Assembly (NCBI GenBank): GCA_963920705.1
Contig: OY987225.1
Coordinates: 6,894,175 to 6,958,174 of the forward strand
DNA length: 64,000 nucleotides
Direction of reading: 5' to 3'
Source: Odiellus spinosus
Taxonomy: Eukaryota > Arthropoda > Arachnida > Opiliones > Phalangiidae
In this document: positions 55,301 to 64,000 of the stretch, piece by piece
Layout: every line of letters starts with the position of its first letter
Position numbering within the stretch: position 1 is the stretch's first letter
Notes under the pieces: model-generated
What the model was told of the DNA's origin: nothing
What the model saw: only the letters and a program-made list of their open reading frames with translations
Database searches by the model: none
Made by a program: the position numbers and the translations under genes

Positions 55301-57560
55301 TCGTCAATAACGTCTCAAGAAGTGGTTCGAGAATGCTCATGCCGCCTTTACGTGTACGAATCTGGTGAAGAAATCCATTCGAGTGGTTCCTTTTGCAAAT
55401 TTGGGGTTTATTTTTGGGTATAGATTGTAAGATGGTTCAGATTTAGAAACAGGGGGCTTTGTTCAAGAATAGAATCGTTCATTCACAAATAGAAGCCATT
55501 ACTGCCGTCTTTAAAACCGCGACCATTTCAAAAGTCCGAGTCATGGAATGATGGAAACTAGCCCAATGGGTTGATAGTTAACTTCGTCACGGACAATTCC
55601 AAACCAATCAAGAGCTCAGATTTCTTTTAAAGTGTTCAGAGATAGGCGACCCTACCCTACAGCCGATAACCGGAAATTTTCAAGCATATTTCTTCCGTTT
55701 TTATGTTGATGGTGTTTTTCCGGACAACTAAGTTGAACAGAGACTATTTGATAAATAAAATATATCCGCTAATAATACTCAGCATTTGGTTTACAATAGA
55801 AAAAAATGTATTTAAAAATAAAATACTAAATACATTTATTTAAAAGTATTTGAAACACAAATTACTTAAACAGTATTTCAAATAGTATTTAAAAATACTA
55901 CCCAACACTGCTTAACCTTTAATAGCTCTTTGCAAAAACACTTTGACCTGCGCTTTGTAGTCAATAAATTGCCGATCAATCGGAATGGTTTATCGATCAA
56001 ATGGATTCATTGTCGATTGATTAAAAGTTGATCATATGAGCCTATTCCATTACCCACACGTATTATTAATAAATCTAAAGACTGACATATTAATGGATAC
56101 AATAACCAATAATCTACTTATTTCTCCAAACAACGACTGTACCTCTGATGTGTCTAGTGTTGAATTCTTCTTCAGCAGGAGTCTGTGGTCGAAATATGGG
56201 CACCATCAGCCAAGGCTGTAATGGATAGCCTCCGTCACCTAGAAGATACCCGCCTGGCATTTGCCCTTCCGCAAAGGAATCATGGAGTTGGCTGTTTCTC
56301 CAAATGAAAGAATCATGCACACTTCCTGGGTATCGAGCAACCACATTTTGGATGCGCAATTCGTTGTCACAAACCTGTTTGAAACGAGAGAAAATTGGTA
56401 TCTTTCTATTAAAACATAGGCACCAACAAATTGATACATAATTACACTAGCCCTAAATGAACCACCCACTAACATTTTTAAGGTTCATGAAGTAACCCCA
56501 CAAATTGGCTTTGAATGCCTATCTTATGACGTAGTAGGTCTGCCCAGAAACCCATTACTAGTGTAATCATTTTTTTTTTTTTTTATTGAGAGTGGATGGT
56601 CGGATTACCCCGACCGTGCACCCCGACTAGAATAGTGTAATCATACATCATGTTATTATTTTTACCAGTTGAACATTAATCGAAAAGTGCACCTTCCTAT
56701 TTCTGTACGCATTTCCATTTTCTGGCCCTTTAAGCGCAATGTGCGTGCAGTCTATCGCACCTATGACATCTGGTAGATTGCATGTACGCTTGAAATGAGC
56801 CTTAACGTGAGACAAAGAGATTAATACACCAAGCGCCACTAGACGTTTATACATTTACCTTTATCTTCTTGATTGATTGTGCGTCAGTTGGGAATGATAT
56901 CACATCCCGATACGTATTACATATTGAGTTAGTAACGCGTTCAATGCATCTACTAACAGATGCTTGGCTCATACCATGTTCATAATTGCTTGCTAAAACA
57001 CGCTGAAATGATCCCGAACCATAGAACAACAATGTTACAAGCACCTCATCTTCAACCCCAATAACGTCTAAGCCTCGGTCTTCGTCTTTCTCCAAAAAAG
57101 GTCTTAGTTCCTCCAAGGAGGATCAGAGAAGGAGAGGAAATGTGGGGCTGCGTTGAGTTAGAGAGAGAAGAGCCAACCTCCCACTCGGGTGGAAAGGGGG
57201 GATAGGAAATTATCGAGGTAAACTGTTGTCACGTGGTCGCTAGCTAGCGCGTCTCATAAAGGATTCGTTTTACCCACGCGACAAAATTTTACCACGAAAC
57301 GTCTCTACCCCCGTTCTCCCAGAGTGGGAGTTTAGGCCGACGCAGTAGGAACCGCGCCGTCCCCACATTTCCCCTCCTTCTCTGATCCTCCTTGGTTCCT
57401 CGCATAAAGCACGCACACATACTATATCTAAACGATATTGTCGCAGAAATTCTTCTTCTGGCAATTCGAAAGCATAACGCCGTTCATGGTGATAATTCGC
57501 TTTATCAAAAACCTCGGCAATAGCGAGAAGATTACATATAAGCACCACAATTAGTTTAAT
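52336..57560 (-). CDS. HARBI1-like gene with five spliced exons, 5' part split by a MITE
   Basis: Exons: up to 57396 and 57112-56859 (separated by a MITE), 56800-56666, 56374-56143, 52874-52701, 52472-52336. Introns are 58, 291, 3268 and 228 nt with GTAAAT/GTAAAA/GTACAG/GTATGT donors, and all phases match. Motifs: LPDVIGAIDCTH, ARYPGSVHDSFIW, LLGDGGYPL (second D), RNVIERLNGVLKSRF (catalytic E), IIIACCILHNMC. These are the HARBI1 landmarks. The C-terminus is acidic (DTDSDDDED). Coding exons downstream of the MITE are intact. The first exon start was not found. Whether it is a domesticated gene or a transposon cannot be told here. Confidence 0.75.
53284..53586 (-). other. Open frame inside the 3.3-kb intron, weakly gene-like
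   Basis: A 100-residue frame contains SLPTIMTTLLAVYYTQQLDF and KWTMKHDYYKLN. It resembles C-terminal segments of proteins encoded by some animal transposons ('xxFAxYYVFNxxY'), but I cannot name a family. It ends with a basic tail and starts with an ATG in order. It may be an exon of an inserted element. Confidence 0.3.
53600..56100. other. Intron interior without genes
   Basis: Most of the large HARBI1-like intron. No conserved domain, tandem repeat or clear element ends were recognised. Confidence 0.35.
57113..57395. mobile_element. 283-bp MITE inserted in the HARBI1-like gene
   Basis: The terminal repeats CCAAGGAGGATCAGAGAAGG... are 35 bp long with one mismatch. TTCCT flanks both sides (57108-57112 and 57396-57400). 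Removing the MITE and one TTCCT reunites a typical HARBI1 reading frame on the minus strand. Inserted length plus duplication is 288, a multiple of three, but the MITE itself carries stops. Confidence 0.8.
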
Positions 57561-57599
57561 TACGCGAAATACTTGACGAAAAAAACAACAATAACAAAA

Positions 57600-60150
57600 T
57601 TATGACCTACTCGGTCACGTGCTAGAACATTGCCACGTGCAGGGACGGAAACAAGCACAAGTCACTGGACATTGATATATTTTCCAAATGCCCCATAACT
57701 TTTTATTTTTGAGAAAAAGTTCTTATTAATAGGAGAAATCTACTAATGTCTGATAATTCTTTTAAATGTCCGATTACTTTGAATAGGTGAAGGGGGGGGG
57801 GGTTACTGGACGTTCGTCCAATAAGAAAACTTTTCTTATTTCCGTCTCTGGCGACGTCCAAGATTATTCGTGACGTGAACCGTATGACTGGACATAATCA
57901 TTAAAAAACCACTTCCGTTCGAAATATTTTTGGGGAAAATTAAGGTATTACGCTTGCGCAATAGCCACCAATCCGGGACCGCCCATCTAACTTGAATTTA
58001 CACTGTATGAAATAACGTCACGCACTAATACGATTAGGGGCGGATGGTATTAGCGAACTGCAGCAGCTGAATCCGGCTACAGGTTCCAAAGGGGGGAGGG
58101 GGTGAAAATCGGTCAAAAAAGGAGGTCAAAGGGAGGTAAAATTAAAAAATGAGATCGGTATAAGGCATGCCTTATCTCTAATGGTTTTAGTCGTGTCTTT
58201 TTGCGTGAGTTCACGATCAGTGCGCAAAACATCTCTACATACTTCTTCGGACACGGAGAGCAGACTTAGGCCGGAGCTGTCATCATAATTGTCGCTTTGA
58301 AAATATTTTTCTGGACTATGTGATAATTGTGTATTGGAGTTTGCATTACCGAATTAGAAGCAATTAAAATACGAGATTTTGTAACATCAATAAAGGGTTG
58401 TGGTTTAGAACTAAGAATTGGCTGAGGCATAGTTGGTAGTGTTCGTAGTGTCTTCGTAATCTGCACCAGTACTCTGCAAAACGTTAGGAATTGAAGTGCT
58501 CTGTTCCTGTAACTTATAAAAGGTCATAACCCATTTTTCATGGATTTCGAGATCATCCTAGATTTGAACTTTGTCGTTATTATGAGTCCCCCGTGTATTT
58601 TAAATAATCCTAGCGAAAGCAACATAATGACTATAACATAATGCACTACGTAACTTTTCAGCTTATAGTGATGTCTGAAATATTCAATTTATGGTTCTAA
58701 CAAACAAGTTTGGCGATTTTTGGCATTTCATCAGCTGTCATAGGACAGCAAAAATTCAATATTTGTGGGGGTGAGATAATACATTAACTCCTGTCATTAT
58801 TCGGTTTTTGTCGGTACTGGGCCAATTAAAACCATCTCCAAAGGCCTTTTCGAGTGCCTTTGGTTCTATTTCGAACGCATATTGAGAAATATTTGTCTGT
58901 GAAGTTTTTAAACAATATACTTCACTGCTGCGTCTTAGGTAGACCGTGTACTTTTACATTCTAAACAACGGTACCAAAATTCGAAGATATAACTAAAACT
59001 ATCACCTAAAAGGGAGGTGATCTCGTTTAATATTTCCTGAGGATCTTGTATGGTTCCAAAGCCTAATCTGTTTCTCGAAATCTTTTCAACCAGACGGAAA
59101 AGTTGGATAACTTCTACTGACTTTACCGGCAACCTTGTATCCTCAGTCAGTTTTGCGAGAAACTAATAGAATTGTATTGGATATTCTTGTCTAACTTCTA
59201 TCAGAGCTTGTAAAGAGAAGAACTCCAGTAATTTTCATAAAAATTTTGAATTTCTCTCCTCATAACGGATTTTACACATTGGCGACATTTAAAGGTTCGA
59301 TCTTTTCTAGCCTGATAAGTCGAATTAGGGCTGCGTCCAATAAAGCGCACCATGTAAAAAACTATAATCGGTTATCTCTGTCGCCACGTTTACGTCATAG
59401 CTTTGCAGAACGCGTTTGTTCCCTTCATCGTTGTTTTTGAAATGGCAGCTAATTTTTTTATGAACCACAAAAAGTGATGAAATTGTCGAGGAAAATCTTA
59501 TAAACTTAAGTGGCAACCGAAGATCTTCCAAGAAAGTTAAGCAGGGAGCGTTTATTGCCACAATGTTTGGAAAAGGCCTAGCCCCCCCCCCCGGTGCAAA
59601 TCGAAGATTATGTGAAGAGGGTAGTGCTATTTACACAAATTATGATTTTAAATGTTAATTTGGAATGAGCCGTGCAGCAGTCGAAGTAGATTTGATAATT
59701 TTTTAATAGTTTCTGTGGAATTCCTTAATTAACCTGAGCTAATCTAACAATTTACACTTTCACCATTAACACAAAAAATAAAGCTTAATTAAACAAAATA
59801 TAATCTAAACAGATAGTCCCAGGCACCTTTTCCAGTATTAAGATTTAACAGGTTGGGAAACCAAAATAATACCTCCCCGACAACTACGTGTTTTACCTAA
59901 CCTAAAATATTAAAATTGTCGTTCTGTTAAGGCTTGTTTTCATTAGCCTATATTTCACGGAATCCGAAAAAAAATTCGTAGAACTTGACGGAAATATACG
60001 CGTGGATTCGACGGCAAAACGTTTTCACCTAAAATCAAAAACGCGCGTAAAATAACTCCCGCCGCCCACTAGTGGAGCTAGAGAAAAATTCGGGAGTGAA
60101 TCAGAAGGGACGAACTGAACTGAACAGAGTAGAAAATAGCAAGGTCGTGG
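57600..60150. other. Stretch with a possible USP-like trace
   Basis: At 59132-58935 the minus strand reads FGTIQDPQEILNEITSLLGD followed by RCLECKS, reminiscent of the Q-D-x-x-E-F-L and C-x2-C segments of ubiquitin-specific proteases. Frames before and after are broken and the match is weak. Elsewhere nothing is recognised. Confidence 0.25.
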
Positions 60151-60175
60151 CCTCTAGCCGCGCGCCTCTCTATTA

Positions 60176-62788
60176 ATGAAAATGGCGAACAACGAAGTGT
60201 CGATGGAGGATTTTTCTTCGGCTTATTTTAATTTAATTAATACGGTAATGATTTTTGCATTATGGCGAAAACAACGGCGAACTCGTTACGAGAGGCGTTT
60301 CTGGGTTCGCGACATTTTTCAAAGGAGAAAAGAGCAAGGTTTCTATTCTAACCTTATTCGCGAAATGCGGGAATCAGATCACGAGTCTCGTTTTAGGTAA
60401 GGCCTAAAAGCGTCTGCTCATAACTGTAAGATTTTATTTTAATAATGATATATATTTATAATTTAAAGATTCTTTCGGATGACGCCTATTCAGTTTGACC
60501 AAATTTTAAATATGGTCAAACCTAAGATATTGAAACAAACAACGCGATTTAGAAAACCAGTTGGACCTGAAGAACGGCTGGCACTGACATTAAGGCAAGA
60601 TTCAGATCTAAATAATCAAATGTAATAAATATTTAGTTTCACACGTGTCTCTCTCAATAATAGATACTTGGCTAGTGGTGATAATCAGACAAGCATGTCA
60701 TTTGCATTTCGGCTTGGAAAGACTACTGTGTGCAATATAATTCGAGAAACCTGCAAAGCAATCTTTCACCAAGATTCATGAAAATGCCTCAAACTGAAAT
60801 TGAATGGGCTAGTATTGGAAAAGACTTTGAAACACGCTGGAATCTTGCTCATTGCTGCGGAGCTCTGGATGGGAAGCATGTTCTGATCACATGCCCAGCA
60901 AATAGTGGATCCCAATATTTTAACTATAAAGGAACATTTACTGTTGTTTTAATGTCACTTTGTGACGCCAATTATCGTTTTATTATGGTTGATATAGGGA
61001 ACTATGGAAGTTCAAGTGATGCTGGAAAATTTTCATCTTGTAATTTTGGCGTCAAAGTGATAAACCAAATGCCACAAGAAAGAAATCTCCGAAATTCAGT
61101 TATACCATTCCCCCATTATTTTATTGGGGATGATGCATTCCCGTTGCTGCCCAACACGATGAAACCTTATTCGGGGCGGTTTTTGGACGAAGTAAAACAG
61201 GGGCGTAACAACTAGGGGGGGGCACAGGGGGCATTGCCCCCTCCAATGTTAATCTTGCCCCCTCCAATAAATTCCTTTGCCCCCTGCAATGTCGAACTTG
61301 CCCACTGCAAAATGTTTAGATTGCCCCCTCCGAAATAGTTAGATTTTGTGGAGTAGAACATTTTCCCTGCTAAACACCCAATAATTATTTAAAAAATACT
61401 TCTAATTATCCTATATTGGGAGAAATAATTTATATCAAAATCGTGTAGCTCTAAAAATTTATTTCTTTGGTTACTACTAGATCTAGTTCAATATGCTCAT
61501 ATAGAAAAATTTTACTGTTATTAAAGAACACCGTAGTACAAAGAGTTGGCTACTCATCGGCTAAGACCGCAGAAAAATTACTAAGGTTAGGCTTTAAAGT
61601 TGTCAAAATATAATACACAGACATTCCCACTCTTCGCTTTAATCGCTTAAAATAAAACAAAAAGTACACTTCAAAAACATAATGGCCAAAACTAAAATTA
61701 AAGCTAACAACATAAACTACCGAACCTCAACCCTGACTAGACTAGACTGGCCGTTGGGCTGTTGTGTGAATTCTCTACGTTAACGTTTTAACTTAAGTAA
61801 CGTCTAAAAAAGAAAACTGACGGACTATATTGCTGACATAAAATCCAAATATGAAGGTAAATACAATGTATGGGCCTTTACACAAAATTTGTTGACCATG
61901 GTGAATAACGTATAATAATAACCAAATAATTTAAAGAAACAGTTTATTAAATGGATATGAGAGCTTTCGGACCTACTAGAGTAGTGACTCCCATTTCAAT
62001 CCTTTTCTACTCTAACAAAATTTTCAAAAATAACAAATATACGTCCGAAAGCCCTCCTGAAAACGTTTATTTAATAAACTGTTTATTTTGAACCATGGAG
62101 TAGCTGTCTCTACTCTAGTGATTTATTTGAAAAGTATTCTTCAATACTTTGTGTTGTACAATACCTTTGGGTAAGACTAGGACGTATGTGTTTGAAAAAT
62201 GAAAATACCTTTTAGTGTAAAAAGAAAATTATGATATTTGTCCACCCCTCTCATCTGAAAAAGGTATGCATTTGAAAATAAATTTCTATGTAGGAAAAAA
62301 TGCAAAAACATTATCACATTTGCGGATTTTGCCCCCTCCAATATGAAAAACGTACATACGCCCCTGAAGTAAAAAGTACTTTCAATTTCCGTCTCTGTCG
62401 AGCACGCCGAATAGTTGAAAACGTGTTTGGAATTGTGGCTGCCCAATGGAACATTTATCATTGAACTATAAAAGAAAATCCTGAAAATGTCGATGGTATA
62501 ATACAGGCAACAACTTGTTTACATAATTTTCTGATGACGGATGAGGATGGAAAGCCAACACATCAGAGAAGAAATAATCCCGAGGGTATGACAGACACTT
62601 TAGATGAGCTTGGAAATATATTAAACGCAGGGCAATGGAGAAGGGAGATTAGTGATTCAGCCATAAGAGTAGGGCCTGGTATGAGAAAAGCAAATAGGTC
62701 TGGCATGAAGCCTTCTAATTACAGGGATAAATTAGCAAATTATTTGTACCATGAAGGTGCAACCAACTTCCAAAAGGATAATGTTTAA
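60176..62788 (+). pseudogene. HARBI1-like gene disrupted by a hAT-like insertion
   Basis: Exon 1 60176-60396 (WVRDIFQRRKEQGFYSNLIR) splices over a 72-nt GT-AG intron to 60469-60594. A 69-nt GC-AG intron (60595-60663) leads to the exon starting YLASGD. A one-base shift near 60762 follows. Then come CCGALDGKHV, SQYFNYKGTF, YRFIMVDIG and GDDAFPL (DDE residues). The frame is cut at 61197 by the hAT element and resumes at 62375 with RLCRARRIVENVFGI and CLHNFLMTDE. A TGA near 62464 interrupts it as well. It is dead in this copy. Confidence 0.85.
61198..62366. mobile_element. Non-autonomous hAT-like element, 1169 bp
   Basis: Ends CAGGGGCGTA and TACGCCCCTG are perfect inverted copies, flanked by AAGTAAAA (61190-61197 and 62367-62374). 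The 8-bp duplication and the CAGGGG ends are diagnostic of hAT. Repeated TTGCCCCCTCCAAT words near both ends look like subterminal transposase-binding sites. No transposase is encoded. Confidence 0.9.
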
Positions 62789-64000
62789 GGCCTAGGATTT
62801 CTTCTGAATGTCACCCTGGAAATATACTCAACTTCTAGTCTTCCCCTTGCATTTCGGCTTTCCTCAAAACAGGTTTCTGGCCAAGGTAGATTGACGAAAA
62901 CGCCGTTGCGACCGGGACATTTTCTGCCTGCCATTCCAATTCTTCGCCATTGTTCCAATTCGGAGAAATGGACATACCGGTATCGACTATCGAGTAGGGG
63001 AGGGGCGTTTGTGAAGAAAAATCGAGAGTAAAATACCAAGAAACGAAGGATTTTCTAACTAGATAATAGTTGGTATTTTAAAACTTCACTTCGTCCCACC
63101 TTGAAAACAGGCAACGTCTTGCGTAGAACGTTCTATTTAGCTATAATTTTTTTACCGCGAAAGGTTCGCTGCGAAGTGTAAGGAAAATCATTTTTAGATT
63201 TGAATCTTCCGTACAAGTATTAATATATTCATAGCTTTGTTTTTTTGTTAGTGTTTCTCGGGTGTATAAAAAACAATGCGCGTGCCATTTAATGACATAT
63301 CGAACGCTAACTTCTTTGTGTCGAAAAAGAGATTATCAACGGGGGAAATAAAAGAATACCATTGCCAGAGATCTCCAAGGAAAAACATTACTCTATGTTT
63401 CCGAACAGAGAATGACAAAACCCTCTTTTTTTCTATATATACCCTTTTCATTTTCTTTGTCGCCAGGGCCGAAGCTTCTAGAACTTTCCACCCAGAATTC
63501 GCTCAGGTGGTCGTGCGTCATTTGTTTTTCCCAACTTCGACCCTCGGTTAACTGACCATGTTCGTATTTATCGACGGAGGGGTCGTTTATTCTAATTGGT
63601 CAACTCTCAGAGCGACGTCATTTTTCTACCTGATTATTGGCTCTTAGCTATTGTCGAGGGAAATGTATCTTAGCCAATTTAAGTGGAAATAGGTCCGTGG
63701 TGACCCAAAAAAACATTTCTCAGAATTTGGAAGTTGATGTCGGGACGACTTAAATAATGTCGTTGAGGGATAAGGTTTTTCTTAGTTAAAGTTCTATAAG
63801 ATCGGTCGACTTGGGATGTCGTTTAACACTGAGGTGTGAAAAGTTTATATTATATTTTCCCACAGTTTTTAAAGGTTGAGCGGCAGAAAAAAGTGAAAAA
63901 CCTTTAAATTATTGGCCTATTTTGGCCTATTTGTCTTTAAATTGAGGGGAATTAAGTTTAAAAGTGATTAAAACGAAAAATGTTAATGGGGATTTGGACG
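62786..64000. other. Right edge: repeat-derived sequence, no gene called
   Basis: At 62786-62840 is a copy of one arm of the palindrome at 3002-3050. At 63942-64000 is the second copy of the repeat seen at 37205. Between them only short frames without domains are seen. Confidence 0.4.

Noticed and set aside
1-64000. CRISPR array, tRNA or rRNA genes
   Set aside because: No regularly spaced short repeats with unique spacers, and no cloverleaf or rRNA core segments were recognised by eye.

Overview
The window is AT-rich eukaryotic DNA, most likely from an arthropod. The reasons are short GT-AG introns of about 55-76 nt, TTAGG-like words near 5.2 kb, and a dense load of HARBI1-like, hAT-like, TTAA-targeting, non-LTR and Mag/Gypsy-like elements. 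No conserved host housekeeping gene was recognised, so the host assignment is inference.

The centrepiece is a Polinton/Maverick (adintovirus-like) element at 11257-22098. It is bounded by inverted repeats of about 55 bp that start AGTAGTAAGACC and by a 6-bp target duplication, AATATT. Its left half holds a plus-strand virion-associated-type protein fragment meeting, tail to tail, a protein-primed family B DNA polymerase. Both are cut off at one junction near 11750, so the integrase, ATPase, protease and capsid genes expected of the family are gone. Upstream of the polymerase on the minus strand lie three small genes. They and the polymerase are chained by TAATG, ATGA and ATGA stop/start overlaps behind one TATAAAAA box. 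A 189-bp satellite separates this operon-like unit from a right half holding spliced and unspliced small genes. Those include a four-exon acidic/zinc-ribbon gene, more zinc-ribbon genes and another ATGA-coupled pair.

Left of the element: a TATA-driven RING-finger gene (180-1103), a long TTAA-flanked palindrome, a nested hAT-like element, a PIM-like kinase with homopolymer frameshifts, minisatellites and a two-exon 87-aa gene. Right of it (22-33 kb): a second copy of the TTAA palindrome, an unrecognised 1086-aa protein with a zinc finger and repeated basic region, a 107-aa protein, and a zinc-ribbon gene at 32267 related to the one inside the Polinton.

From 34.7 to 64 kb the DNA is mostly mobile-element debris. 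It holds a Mag/Gypsy-like 3' end with LTR, P-element-like transposase fragments, a dead non-LTR retrotransposon and an LTR-type relic. That relic pairs a PHD-finger/zinc-knuckle protein with an integrase tail carrying a methyl-CpG-binding-like domain. It also holds three HARBI1-type genes: one looks intact, one is a five-exon gene with a MITE inserted near its 5' end, and one is split by a 1169-bp hAT-like element. Foldback MITEs are also present.
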